DNA from: Pseudomonas tremae
GTDB lineage: Bacteria; Pseudomonadota; Gammaproteobacteria; Pseudomonadales; Pseudomonadaceae
Assembly (NCBI RefSeq): GCF_001401155.1
Contig: NZ_LJRO01000041.1
Span: 1-64,000 of the forward strand
Direction of reading: 5' to 3'
DNA length: 64,000 nt
In this document: positions 55,320 through 64,000 of the stretch, in pieces
Layout of the letters: every line of letters begins with the position of its first letter
Numbering within the stretch: position 1 is the first letter of the stretch
Notes under the pieces: generated by a model
Databases searched by the model: none
The model's input: the letters and a program-made list of their open reading frames with translations, nothing else
Told to the model about the DNA's origin: nothing
Position numbers and translations under genes: made by a program

Positions 55320-56233
55320 AGCGCAGGCACCTCGCGCAGCAGCCACTGCACCAGCGAACCACCGCCATGCCCGGTCGGGTCACTGCGCTCGCGCAACCGG
55401 TGTCCGACCACCGAGGGCAACACCGCCTGCACGTCCTCGGGAATCACGTAATCACGTCCCGACAACATGGCCCAGGCACGCGCCGCTGCCAGAATCGCCA
55501 GGCTCGCCCTGGGTGACAGGCCGTAGGCAAACTGCGGCTGGCTGCGTGTTGCATCAACCAGACGCAGCACATAATCGACCAGCGCATCACTGGCCCGCAC
55601 CTGGCGTGACTGCGCCTGAAGCTCGCCCAGCAAGGCATGATTCAGAATCGGCTGCAGACGCGGCAACAGCTCGCGGCGCGACTCGCCGAGCAGCAAGGCT
55701 TTTTCGGCGGCTCTTGCGGGGTAGCCCATGGAAATGCGCATCAGGAACCTGTCCAGCTGCGACTCGGGCAAGGCAAAGGTGCCCCCGGAGCTGAAGGGGT
55801 TCTGGGTGGCGATCACAAAGAATGGATCAGGCAACAGACGGGTTGCGCCTTCGATGGACACCTGCCCCTCCTCCATGGCTTCCAGCAGGGCGCTCTGACT
55901 TTTGGGTGTGGCGCGATTGATTTCATCGGCCAGCACAAGCTCGGCGAAGATCGGCCCTGGGTGGAAGGTAAACTGCCCACTGTCCCGGTCAAACACCGAA
56001 GTGCCGAGGATGTCGCCCGGCAATAGGTCAGAGGTGAACTGAATTCGCTGATAGCTCAGGCCGAGAATTTTCGCCAGCGCATGGCTGAGGGTCGTCTTGC
56101 CCATACCCGGCAAGTCCTCGATCAGTAAATGCCCGCCGCCGATCAGGCACGTCATCGCCAGTCTTACCTGCGCTTCCTTGCCCAGCACCACCTCGTTGAT
56201 GGCACTGAGGCACGCATCGAGTTTTCTACCCAT
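55316..56233 (-). CDS. MoxR family AAA+ ATPase
   Basis: 305 residues. Walker A is GGHLLIEDLPGMGKTTL, Walker B is VLADEINRATPKSQSALLEAMEE, sensor 1 is FFVIATQNP, and SRAS-type helices follow (GLSPRASLAILAAAR). It is a chaperone-like ATPase, heading the DUF58-TgpA cluster. The ATG at 56233 has an AAGGGG site; the open frame upstream to 56407 is not conserved. Confidence 0.92.
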   Translation of the reverse strand: MGRKLDACLSAINEVVLGKEAQVRLAMTCLIGGGHLLIEDLPGMGKTTLSHALAKILGLSYQRIQFTSDLLPGDILGTSVFDRDSGQFTFHPGPIFAELVLADEINRATPKSQSALLEAMEEGQVSIEGATRLLPDPFFVIATQNPFSSGGTFALPESQLDRFLMRISMGYPARAAEKALLLGESRRELLPRLQPILNHALLGELQAQSRQVRASDALVDYVLRLVDATRSQPQFAYGLSPRASLAILAAARAWAMLSGRDYVIPEDVQAVLPSVVGHRLRERSDPTGHGGGSLVQWLLREVPAL

Positions 56234-56406
56234 CGAAAAGCCCCTTCCGGCAACTGCTTCATGACTATGGGACTGCAAGCGATGCCAAACGTCCGAACAC
56301 TCTACGTTGAGAGTAGGCCGTTTCGCTAAAGTTGGAAGGGATTTGATGTGATGCTGGATGCTCTGCGTCCGCGATGAAAAGTACAGCGCGGACGCAGAAT
56401 CAGCCA

Positions 56407-56685
56407 TTAACGGCCAGCGCGGGATTCGCGGATGTAGAAGCGGGCTTTCTCGGCTTTCTGAGTGCAGCCTTCGAAAGCTTCGAACTGTTGCTGGGTCTTG
56501 GCGCCGGTCAGCAGCGACAGGGCTTTGGAGTAGCTGACGGTGCCGGCGAAGCCTTCGGCCTTGGCCAGATCAAGTTCGTGCCAGGCAGCGTCTATTTCAG
56601 TCGCGCAGCTGTCGCGATACCCGGTCTTGCCGGCACAACCTGCAAGAACCAAAACGAGCAATGGCAGACAGATCAGGGCTTTCAT
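56407..56685 (-). CDS. Small lipoprotein
   Basis: 92 residues. A lipoprotein signal peptide with the lipobox LVLAGC is followed by an all-helical domain with two further cysteines (SCATEID and EGCTQKAEK). Not a named family that I can assign. It lies between the MoxR cluster and kdpE on the same strand; a possible link to either is unproven. Confidence 0.85.
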   Translation of the reverse strand: MKALICLPLLVLVLAGCAGKTGYRDSCATEIDAAWHELDLAKAEGFAGTVSYSKALSLLTGAKTQQQFEAFEGCTQKAEKARFYIRESRAGR

Positions 56686-56791
56686 GGGGTGTTACCTCAA
56701 GAGTAAATACGGAGTGTGCGCCTTTGACGGTCCGGCGTATCAAAAGTGCCGTGCCACAAGGGCCGTAATCGTTGTTTTCATCTTCCAGCCG

Positions 56792-57484
56792 CTAGCCATC
56801 GGCGAGCAGTCTATACCCGATGCCTGCCTCGGTGATGATGAACCTCGGCGCGGTCGGATCATCGCCCAGTTTCTGACGCAAATGCCCGACTACGATACGC
56901 AGATAATGGCTGTCTTCGGTGTGGGTCGGGCCCCAGATGTCCTTGAGCAACTGCTGCTGGGTAATGACTCGCCCAGGGTGCCGCGACAATTGCGCCAACA
57001 CGGCGTATTCCTTGCGGGTGAGTGCTACTTCCTGCTCATCGAGCAATACGCGGCGGTAAGCCAGGTCGACAGTCAACGGGCCGAAGCGCAAGGCGGCGTC
57101 GGGCTTTTCACCGCCCGAGACCTGCCTGAGCAACGCCCGGACCCTGGCCAGAAACTCCTGAATGCCGAAAGGTTTGGTCACATAATCGTTGGCCCCGGCA
57201 TCCAGCGCCTGAACCTTCTGAGCCTCGCTGGCGCGCACCGAAAGTACCAAAACCGGCACAGCCGACCACTCTCGAAATTCGCTCAGCACCTGCTGGCCGT
57301 CCATGTCCGGCAGGCCGAGGTCGAGAACCAGCAAGTCCGGTTTGCCCAGTGCAGCCTGAGTCAAACCCTCCATACCGGTGGCTGCTTCGAGCACTTTGTA
57401 ACCCTGGGACACGAGGCTGATCCGCAGAAACTTACGAATCTGCGGCTCGTCGTCGATGACCAGAATCGTCGCGACCTGACTCAT
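56792..57484 (-). CDS. kdpE: KdpE response regulator
   Basis: 230 residues. Receiver domain with VIDDEPQIRKF, phospho-acceptor Asp in LLVLDLGLPDMDG, and KPF; OmpR-type winged helix C-terminal DNA-binding domain (VALTRKEYAVLAQLSRHPGRVI...EDSHYLRIVVGHLRQKLGDDP). It activates kdp transcription when phosphorylated by KdpD. It is the last gene of the kdp cluster, 52 bases after kdpD, and the ribosome site is weak. Confidence 0.96.
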   Translation of the reverse strand: MSQVATILVIDDEPQIRKFLRISLVSQGYKVLEAATGMEGLTQAALGKPDLLVLDLGLPDMDGQQVLSEFREWSAVPVLVLSVRASEAQKVQALDAGANDYVTKPFGIQEFLARVRALLRQVSGGEKPDAALRFGPLTVDLAYRRVLLDEQEVALTRKEYAVLAQLSRHPGRVITQQQLLKDIWGPTHTEDSHYLRIVVGHLRQKLGDDPTAPRFIITEAGIGYRLLADG

Positions 57485-57536
57485 GCCTGAAGCGCCGTTG
57501 CAGCACTGCAAAGCCGCACTGACGTAACCGATGTTC

Positions 57537-60200
57537 TCAAACAGTTTCCTCCACTTCGCCGTCCGGCTGCGCCTGTAACGGCAGAAACAATGTGATACGT
57601 GTGCCCAGCCCGTCGATACCGTCCTCGACAGCCAGTCGCCCGCCATGCGCACCAATCATACCCTGACAGATCGCCAGCCCGAGCCCGGTGCCCTGCCCTC
57701 CGCGATCACCGCGCGCAGCGGTGTAAAACATGTCGAAAATCTTCGCCCGCTCATCCTCGGGAATGCCAGGCCCTTCATCACTGACCGAGAAAAACAGCTC
57801 GCTGTCGACGACGCCGGCCGCCACTTGCAAGCGCCCTTCGACAGGAGAAAAGCGTGCGGCATTCTCCAGAACGTTGACCAGTGCCTGCTCGATCAACGCT
57901 GCGTGGACGTACAACAACGGCAACTCGCCGGGCACCTGTGTGCTGACCTGCAACGGAGCCAATACCGCCCGCAGGCGATTGAGCGCGCTGCCTACGATAT
58001 CGGCAGGCGACACCCAATCTCGAGCCAGCTTCAGCGCGCCGTGCCCAAGGCGTGTCATGTCCAGCAGGTTCTGAATGTAACGGTCCAGGCGCTCTGCCTC
58101 GTCGCGGGTGCCTTCCAGCAGTTCGCGACGATCTTCCAAGGGGATGGCCTCGCCCAAAGCCAGCAGGCTGTCGATGCTGCCGCGCATTGAGGTCAGCGGG
58201 GTGCGCAGGTCGTGCGACACCGATGCCAGCAAGGCGCTGCGCAGTTGTTCGGTTTCGCCGTGCAGGCGCGCCGCCTCGAGCTCCTGCGCCAGTTGCGCAC
58301 GGGCCAAGGCCTGGGCGAGTGGCTGAGTCAGTGCAGCAAGCAGCCGCCTGTGCTGGTCAGTAAACGACTGCCCTTCCCGTGCACAAACACCCAGCAAGGC
58401 CAGCGGCCCTTCTTCTGCGGTAATCGGCCACCACCACCAGCGACCTGACGGCAAAGTGCCTGTACCGCTGCCTGCGGGCTGGTCGTGCTGCCATGCCCAG
58501 TCGGCAGCGGCGCGCTCGGCCTCGGAAAAGGTCAGCGGCCCTCCGGTTTCGACCACCCAGCCGCCCTGCCCGTCTCGCCCCACCAGACACAGGTGTAACT
58601 CTTTCCAGCCGGAAAAATGCTGCTCGGCGGCATTGAGTACTGCCTTGCGGTCAGTGGCGGCGGTCATTTTGCGCGACAGGTCGAGCAACTCGCTGGTCTG
58701 TTCCTGCGTATCACGCAAGGCTTGCAACTGCCGGCGCTGGCGTGCCGCCAGCTTGCCGGTCAGGGCTGACATAAGCAGGAAGAACAACAGCGTCAATACG
58801 TCCTCTTCGCGCTGGATGTTCAGCGAGAAGCTCGGCGGAATGAACAGAAAGTCATAGGCCAGAAACGACAGCCCGGCGCAGGCCAATGCCGGCCCCATGC
58901 TGCTGCGCACCGCCACCAGCAGCACTGCAGCCAGAAAGATCAGCGATATATTGGGCAGCGCCAGAACGCCTGCAACTCCCCAGGCCACCAGGCTGGCGAT
59001 CAGCGTGGCAACGAAAGCCAAGCCGTAATCGAACCACACCACTTCGTGAGCCGGACGCGCGCGCGGCGGTTGATCAGGTAGCTCTTCGCTGTCATCGAGC
59101 ACCGAGATTTCCAGCCCGTGCCCTTCGCGCAGCAAGCGTGCGGCGACACCGCCGCCAAATACCTTTCGCCGCCAATGCCGACGCGACTGGCCAACCAGTA
59201 CCACGCTGGCGCGTCGCTCGATGGCGTGCTGCACCAGCGTCCTGGCGACCTCACCGGCACGTAACGATACCGCTTCGCCGCCCAGTCGCTCGGCCAGTTG
59301 CTGGGCACTTTGCAAGCGAGCACGGGATTGCTCGTCGAGAGTTTGCCCGTCATCCACGTGCACCGCGCTCCACGGCAGATGGCGACGCTGGGCCACTCGG
59401 CTGGCATGGCGCACCAGGCGCTCTGCATGGATATCGCCATCAATCCCCACCAGCATTCGCCCGCGCACGGCCGGCGCCGACTGGCCCAGTTGTCGGTAGC
59501 CTTGCGCCAGATCGTTATCGACCTGCGCGGCAGCCGTCTGCATGGCCATCTCGCGCAGTGCAGTGAGGTTGGTCTGGGTAAAAAAGGCGTCGATGGCCGC
59601 GCGTGCCTGCTCCGGCACGTAGACCTTGCCGTCGCGCAAGCGCTCCAGCAGCTCGCGCGGCGGCAAGTCGATCAGGACCAGGTCGAAGGCTTCCTGCAAC
59701 ACCCAGTCCGGCAGCGTTTCGCGCACCTGCACGCCAGTGATGCCGCGCACCTGATCATTCAGACTTTCCAGGTGCTGGACGTTGACCGTGGTGTAGACGT
59801 CGATGCCAGCAGCCAGCAGTTCCTGAATGTCCTGCCAGCGTTTGGTGTGCCGGCTGCCAGGCGCATTGGTGTGCGCCAGTTCGTCGACCAGCACCAGGCT
59901 CGGCGCGGCCTTGAGCAGAGCGTCCAGGTCCATTTCTTCGAGGGTCATGCCGCGATATTCAGTGCGCAGCAAGGGCTGCTGTGGCAGCCCGTTGAGCAAT
60001 GCTTCCGTTTCCGCTCGGCCGTGAGTTTCCACCACGCCCGCCAGCACCCTAACGCCCTGACGCAATTGCGCATGGGCTGCCTGAAGCATGGCGTAGGTCT
60101 TGCCGACACCCGGCGCAGCACCGAGAAAAACCTTCAGCCGCCCACGGCCTTCGCGGGGTAATTGGGCCAACAATGCATCAGCTCGACCGGAATCACTCAC
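57537..60200 (-). CDS. kdpD: KdpD osmosensitive K+ sensor histidine kinase
   Basis: 887 residues. The N-terminal KdpD domain has the P-loop GRLKVFLGAAPGVGKTYAML, followed by a Usp-like domain (about 240-370) with VVLVGQSRRHWRRK. Four membrane helices lie near residue 385-490, then a GAF-like segment and the kinase core with the phospho-acceptor His in ALLASVSHDLRTPLTSMRGS and the ATPase motifs GTGLGLAIC. The start is GTG at 60200 with an AGAGGGTGG site, matching P. aeruginosa KdpD. Confidence 0.96.
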   Translation of the reverse strand: MSDSGRADALLAQLPREGRGRLKVFLGAAPGVGKTYAMLQAAHAQLRQGVRVLAGVVETHGRAETEALLNGLPQQPLLRTEYRGMTLEEMDLDALLKAAPSLVLVDELAHTNAPGSRHTKRWQDIQELLAAGIDVYTTVNVQHLESLNDQVRGITGVQVRETLPDWVLQEAFDLVLIDLPPRELLERLRDGKVYVPEQARAAIDAFFTQTNLTALREMAMQTAAAQVDNDLAQGYRQLGQSAPAVRGRMLVGIDGDIHAERLVRHASRVAQRRHLPWSAVHVDDGQTLDEQSRARLQSAQQLAERLGGEAVSLRAGEVARTLVQHAIERRASVVLVGQSRRHWRRKVFGGGVAARLLREGHGLEISVLDDSEELPDQPPRARPAHEVVWFDYGLAFVATLIASLVAWGVAGVLALPNISLIFLAAVLLVAVRSSMGPALACAGLSFLAYDFLFIPPSFSLNIQREEDVLTLLFFLLMSALTGKLAARQRRQLQALRDTQEQTSELLDLSRKMTAATDRKAVLNAAEQHFSGWKELHLCLVGRDGQGGWVVETGGPLTFSEAERAAADWAWQHDQPAGSGTGTLPSGRWWWWPITAEEGPLALLGVCAREGQSFTDQHRRLLAALTQPLAQALARAQLAQELEAARLHGETEQLRSALLASVSHDLRTPLTSMRGSIDSLLALGEAIPLEDRRELLEGTRDEAERLDRYIQNLLDMTRLGHGALKLARDWVSPADIVGSALNRLRAVLAPLQVSTQVPGELPLLYVHAALIEQALVNVLENAARFSPVEGRLQVAAGVVDSELFFSVSDEGPGIPEDERAKIFDMFYTAARGDRGGQGTGLGLAICQGMIGAHGGRLAVEDGIDGLGTRITLFLPLQAQPDGEVEETV

Positions 60201-60266
60201 GTGGCTACCACCCTCTCTAAGATCAGTTACAGCGTAGCGACGCTGCTGCAATCAATGCGCAATTTG

Positions 60267-60839
60267 TTACAACTGCGCGTTGCGCGGTGCAGACGGTAAC
60301 TGATTCAGGCTCATATTCAAGGTCAATACGTTGACCACCGGCGGACCGATGAGCGGGCGCTGGGTATTGGCCTCGATCAGCGCCTGTATTTTATCCATCG
60401 GCATTTGCCGGGCCGCTGCCACGCGGCTGGCCTGCCAGGCAATGGCTTCGGGTGACAAATGAGGATCAAGACCACTGCCTGACGTCGTCAGCAAGGCCAT
60501 CGGCACAGGCCCGGCAGCGGGGTTGGCCAGTTTGGCGGCGTCCTCCGTGACGCGTGTCGCCAGCGCCGGGTTGCTCGGTGCGAAGTTGCTGGCGCCGCTG
60601 GCCACGGTCGCAAAAGCACCTGCCGAGGGACGCGACTGGAACCACTCATCGCCGGTAAACGCCTGGGCGATCAGTGAAGATCCGCGCACCTTGCCCGTTT
60701 CGTCATACATCAGACTGCCATTGGCCTGCGCCGGAAACGCTACTTGCGCCACTCCGGTGACCAGCAGCGGATAGGCAACACCGGTAATCAGGCTCATCAA
60801 CACAATCAGGCTCAGGGCCGGACGCACTACACTGGACAT
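60267..60839 (-). CDS. kdpC: KdpC subunit of the K+-transporting ATPase
   Basis: 190 residues. One N-terminal membrane helix ([21 protein letters not shown]), then a periplasmic domain with [19 protein letters not shown] and the C-terminal [18 protein letters not shown] segment. It stabilises the KdpFABC complex and helps ATP binding by KdpB. The start at 60839 has a GAGGAAA site. Confidence 0.96.
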   Translation of the reverse strand: MSSVVRPALSLIVLMSLITGVAYPLLVTGVAQVAFPAQANGSLMYDETGKVRGSSLIAQAFTGDEWFQSRPSAGAFATVASGASNFAPSNPALATRVTEDAAKLANPAAGPVPMALLTTSGSGLDPHLSPEAIAWQASRVAAARQMPMDKIQALIEANTQRPLIGPPVVNVLTLNMSLNQLPSAPRNAQL

Positions 60840-60893
60840 CTGCATTTCCTCAATAAGGTGAGGCTGCACGCCACCCGGCGTGCAGCACAGGCT

Positions 60894-62972
60894 TCAAACC
60901 AGGCCGAGTCCGACCAGCAGCATGTCGATCAGCTTGATGCCGAGAAACGGCACAATGATCCCGCCCAGGCCGTAGATAAGCAGGTTGCGACGCAGCAAAT
61001 GCGCCGCGCTGGCGGCCTGGACGCGCACACCGCGCAGGGCCAGGGGGATCAGCACCACAATGATCAGCGCGTTGAACACGATTGCCGAGAGAATCGCGCT
61101 CTGCGGGCTGGCCAGATGCATCACGTTGAGCACGCCCAACTGTGGGTAGATGGAGGCAAACAATGCAGGCAGAACGGCGAAGTATTTGGCCACGTCGTTA
61201 GCAATCGAAAACGTCGTCAGCGCACCGCGTGTAACCAGCAACTGCTTGCCGATCTGCACCACGTCCAGCAGCTTGGTGGGGTCACTGTCGAGGTCGACCA
61301 TGTTGGCCGCTTCGCGCGCCGCCTGGGTACCGTCGTTCATGGCCATGCCGACATCCGCCTGGGCAAGTGCAGGTGCATCGTTGGCGCCGTCGCCGCACAT
61401 CGCTACCAGACGCCCTTCGCCCTGCTCCTGGCGAATCCGTTCCAGCTTCTTCTCTGGCGTGGCTTCAGCCAGCACGTCATCAACACCTGCTTCGGCAGCA
61501 ATCGCTGCGGCGGTCAACGGGTTGTCGCCAGTGACCATCACGGTGCGAATACCCAGCTTGCGCAATTCCTCGAAACGCTCGCGAATGCCCGGCTTGACCA
61601 CGTCCTTGAGGTGAATCGCACCCAACAAACGACCATTGGCGCAGACCAGCAGCGGCGTGCCACCGGTCTTGGCGATCTTGTCGACTTCCCGTGCCAGTAC
61701 CGGTGGCAGATCACTGCGCTGCAGGTTGACGAAAGCCAGCAACGAGTCCACCGCGCCCTTGCGGTAAACATGGCCTTGGTAGTCCACGCCGGACAGACGT
61801 GTATCCGCACTGAACGGCACAGCGGTGACCGAACCGAGGGTCGGCTCGTTCATCGGGTGCAGATTGCGCAAGAACTCGACGATGGATTTGCCTTCAGCCG
61901 TGTCGTCGGCAAGCGAGGCCAGCAAGGCGCCCTCGCCCAACTCCTTCGGGGTCACGCCAGGCGCTGCGTAGATGGCGGCGCAACGGCGGTTGCCGAAGGT
62001 GATGGTGCCGGTCTTGTCCAGCAACAGCACATGCACATCGCCTGCGGCTTCCACAGCACGACCGGACTTGGCGATCACATTAAGGCGCACCAGGCGGTCC
62101 ATACCGGCAATACCAATGGCCGATAACAAGCCGCCAATGGTCGTCGGGATGAGCGTCACCAGCAGCGCGACCAAAAACACCAACGGCAGGCTGCCGCCAG
62201 CAAAATGGGCGAACGGCTGCAAGGTGATGACCACCAGCAGGAAGATCAGCGTCAGGCCGATCAACAGAATGTCCAGCGCCACTTCATTGGGGGTTTTCTG
62301 GCGCTTGGCGCCTTCGACCAGCGCGATCATGCGGTCCAGCGTCGACTCACCGGGGTTGCTGCTGATGCGTATCAGCAGCCAGTCGGATACCAGTCGAGTG
62401 TTGCCGGTGACCGCCGAACGATCACCACCAGACTCGCGAATGACCGGCGCGGATTCCCCGGTAATCGCCGCCTCGTTGACCGCCGCGATACCTTCGATGA
62501 CTTCGCCGTCACCGGGGATCATTTCCCCGATTTCTACGCGCACCACATCACCCTTGCGCAGCTCACTGGCGTTGATCGTTCTGAAGCTGCCGTTCACGTC
62601 GCGGATACGTGCCTTGAGCCCTTCGCTGCCAGCCTTCAGGCTGTCGGCCCGCGCCTTGCCACGGCCTTCGGCCAGTGCTTCGGCGAAGTTGGCGAACAGC
62701 ACGGTGAACCACAACCACAGGGCAATCTGTACGCAGACCGAGGTTGGCACCTGCGGGTTGGGGATGACGCACAGCACGGTGGTCAGAATGGCAGTCAGTT
62801 CCACCACCAGCATCACCGGCGAGCGTTTGAGCTGACGCGGGTCGAGCTTGACGAACGCCTGTACCAGCGCCGGGCGCCACAGAGCAGCGATGCCGGTTCT
62901 GGCGGACTCGCTGGCGACCTGCGGTTCAGCGGCTTTTGCAGCATCACTTCTTACAGTGTCAGTAGTGCTCAT
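60894..62972 (-). CDS. kdpB: KdpB, P-type ATPase subunit of the K+ transporter
   Basis: 692 residues. It is a P-type ATPase with the phosphorylation motif [15 protein letters not shown], hinge and actuator loop [39 protein letters not shown] and [16 protein letters not shown]. Hydrolysis powers K+ uptake through KdpA. The ATG at 62972 is ten bases after the kdpA stop. Confidence 0.97.
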   Translation of the reverse strand: MSTTDTVRSDAAKAAEPQVASESARTGIAALWRPALVQAFVKLDPRQLKRSPVMLVVELTAILTTVLCVIPNPQVPTSVCVQIALWLWFTVLFANFAEALAEGRGKARADSLKAGSEGLKARIRDVNGSFRTINASELRKGDVVRVEIGEMIPGDGEVIEGIAAVNEAAITGESAPVIRESGGDRSAVTGNTRLVSDWLLIRISSNPGESTLDRMIALVEGAKRQKTPNEVALDILLIGLTLIFLLVVITLQPFAHFAGGSLPLVFLVALLVTLIPTTIGGLLSAIGIAGMDRLVRLNVIAKSGRAVEAAGDVHVLLLDKTGTITFGNRRCAAIYAAPGVTPKELGEGALLASLADDTAEGKSIVEFLRNLHPMNEPTLGSVTAVPFSADTRLSGVDYQGHVYRKGAVDSLLAFVNLQRSDLPPVLAREVDKIAKTGGTPLLVCANGRLLGAIHLKDVVKPGIRERFEELRKLGIRTVMVTGDNPLTAAAIAAEAGVDDVLAEATPEKKLERIRQEQGEGRLVAMCGDGANDAPALAQADVGMAMNDGTQAAREAANMVDLDSDPTKLLDVVQIGKQLLVTRGALTTFSIANDVAKYFAVLPALFASIYPQLGVLNVMHLASPQSAILSAIVFNALIIVVLIPLALRGVRVQAASAAHLLRRNLLIYGLGGIIVPFLGIKLIDMLLVGLGLV

Positions 62973-62982
62973 GATCGGTTCC

Positions 62983-64000
62983 TCAGAAACCCAGGCTCAG
63001 GTGTTCGGCAATCGGGCCCAGTGCCAGGGTCGGCAGGAAGGTCAAACCACCCACCAGCAAAATGGTGACGGTCAGCAGGGTGACAAACAGCAGGCCATGG
63101 GTCGGGAAGCTGTTCTGGCCCTGCGGTGCGGTTTTCTTCATGGCCAGGCTGCCGGCCAGTGCCAGCACCGGCACGATATAACCGAAGCGGCCAATGAATA
63201 TCGCAAGGCTGAGCATCAGGTTGTGGAACACGGTGTTGGCACTGAAACCGCCGAACGCCGAGCCGTTGTTGGCCGTCGCCGAAGTGTAGGCGTACAGCAA
63301 CTGACTGAAACCATGCGGGCCGGGGTTGCTGATCGCACCCGCCGGGCCCGGCAGGCTGGCGGCGATTGCGCCCAGCACCAGCACGCCCACCGGCATCACC
63401 AGCAGGGTCGCGACCAGCAGCCGGACTTCCTGCGCCTGGAGCTTCTTGCCAAGGTATTCCGGCGTGCGGCCAATCATCAGCCCGGCGAGGAACACGGCGA
63501 TCAAGACGTTGAGCAACATGCCGTTGAGGCCGACACCGACGCCGCCGAAGATCACTTCGCCGACCATCATGTTGACCAGTGCGACCATGCCGGTCAGCGG
63601 GTTGAGGCTGTCGTGCATGCCGTTGACCGAGCCATTGGACGCCGCCGTGGTGGCAACCGACCACAACACAGTGCCGGTGGTGCCGAAGCGGGTTTCCTTG
63701 CCTTCCAGCGGGGCGGTCTGTTCAACACCGGCTATGTTCAGCATCGGATTGGGCTGGTACTCGGCCCACAGAGACACCGCGCCGCCGATGAGCAGCAACG
63801 CCAGCATGCAGCCCAGAATCGCACGGCTCTGGCGCATGTCCTTGACGTAGTGGCCGAAGGTGAACACCAGCGCTGCGGGAATCAGCAGGATCGACACCAG
63901 TTCGAACAGGTTGCTCCAGGCAGTCGGGTTCTCAAAGGGGTGCGCCGAGTTGACGCCGAAGAATCCACCACCGTTGGTGCCCAGTTGTTTGATCGATATC
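62983..64000 (-). CDS. kdpA: KdpA, K+-channel-like subunit (partial, 5' end outside window)
   Basis: The minus strand stays open to the window edge, covering the last 339 of about 565 residues. Near the edge is the potassium selectivity-filter segment [19 protein letters not shown], and several membrane helices follow. KdpA forms the ion pathway of the KdpFABC transporter. kdpF and the kdp promoter, with its KdpE sites, lie outside. The start codon is not in the window, so an ATG at 63897 is internal. Confidence 0.95.
   Translation of the reverse strand, partial: ISIKQLGTNGGGFFGVNSAHPFENPTAWSNLFELVSILLIPAALVFTFGHYVKDMRQSRAILGCMLALLLIGGAVSLWAEYQPNPMLNIAGVEQTAPLEGKETRFGTTGTVLWSVATTAASNGSVNGMHDSLNPLTGMVALVNMMVGEVIFGGVGVGLNGMLLNVLIAVFLAGLMIGRTPEYLGKKLQAQEVRLLVATLLVMPVGVLVLGAIAASLPGPAGAISNPGPHGFSQLLYAYTSATANNGSAFGGFSANTVFHNLMLSLAIFIGRFGYIVPVLALAGSLAMKKTAPQGQNSFPTHGLLFVTLLTVTILLVGGLTFLPTLALGPIAEHLSLGF

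Overview
The window is chromosomal DNA of a fluorescent pseudomonad, almost certainly of the Pseudomonas syringae group. The evidence is the GC-rich coding sequence, the oprF-sigX-cmpX-crfX-cmaX block, the ppsA/ppsR pair, oprI, kdp and prp genes in Pseudomonas order, and a levansucrase of the short LscA type found in P. syringae. About 60 genes fill the window. I saw no tRNA, rRNA, CRISPR array, insertion sequence or prophage.

Layout. 1-1160: 5' part of a levansucrase gene running off the left edge. 1161-9985: nitrate assimilation in two transcription units. The first holds a nitrate transporter and a PP2C phosphatase/Ser-Thr kinase fusion; the second holds a NirB/NasC-like flavoprotein, assimilatory nitrate reductase and the siroheme enzyme CobA. 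Each unit is preceded by a sigma-54 type promoter (GG-N10-GC) and a leader with two hexaloop hairpins (A at loop position 1, G at 4). The second hairpin overlaps an intrinsic terminator. This is the layout of an ANTAR (NasT-type) antitermination switch, and its duplication here is the strongest regulatory find. 10021-15635: minus-strand cell-envelope and stress block (oprF, sigX, cmpX, crfX, cmaX, rraA, alpha/beta hydrolase). 15781-19166: ppsA and its regulator kinase gene ppsR, divergent. 19172-26121: methylcitrate cycle for propionate (prpR-prpB-prpC-acnD-prpF), with two TTGTCGACA sites at the regulator. 26421-29477: three-gene unit of a retropepsin-like protein, a membrane protein with an inactive transglutaminase-like domain, and an ATP-grasp ligase. 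29565-33599: pabB, thrH, cysH, cysB. 33749-37916: universal stress protein, cytosolic 5'-nucleotidase, ketopantoate-reductase-like gene, DAHP synthase, small acetyltransferase. 38388-45539: oprI, L,D-transpeptidase, a small unknown gene, tesA divergent from an ABC exporter (ybbA-ybbP type), greB and two small unknown genes. 45781-52329: DoxX, MltF-like lytic transglycosylase, TatD, chemotaxis receptor, small membrane protein, thioesterase, CHAD protein. 52354-56685: MoxR-DUF58-TgpA transglutaminase cluster and a small lipoprotein. 56792-64000: kdpE, kdpD, kdpC, kdpB and most of kdpA, which runs off the right edge.

How the genes work together. The nas genes take up nitrate and reduce it to nitrite. 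The expected nitrite reductase is not in the window, although cobA for its siroheme cofactor is. The prp genes turn propionyl-CoA into pyruvate, and ppsA/ppsR controls the pyruvate-to-PEP step. Several loci concern the envelope (oprF/sigX, oprI, L,D-transpeptidase, lytic transglycosylase) and osmotic or potassium stress (kdp, mechanosensitive channel; the retropepsin unit possibly). Intergenic spacers carry at least two families of short palindromic repeats typical of P. syringae genomes.
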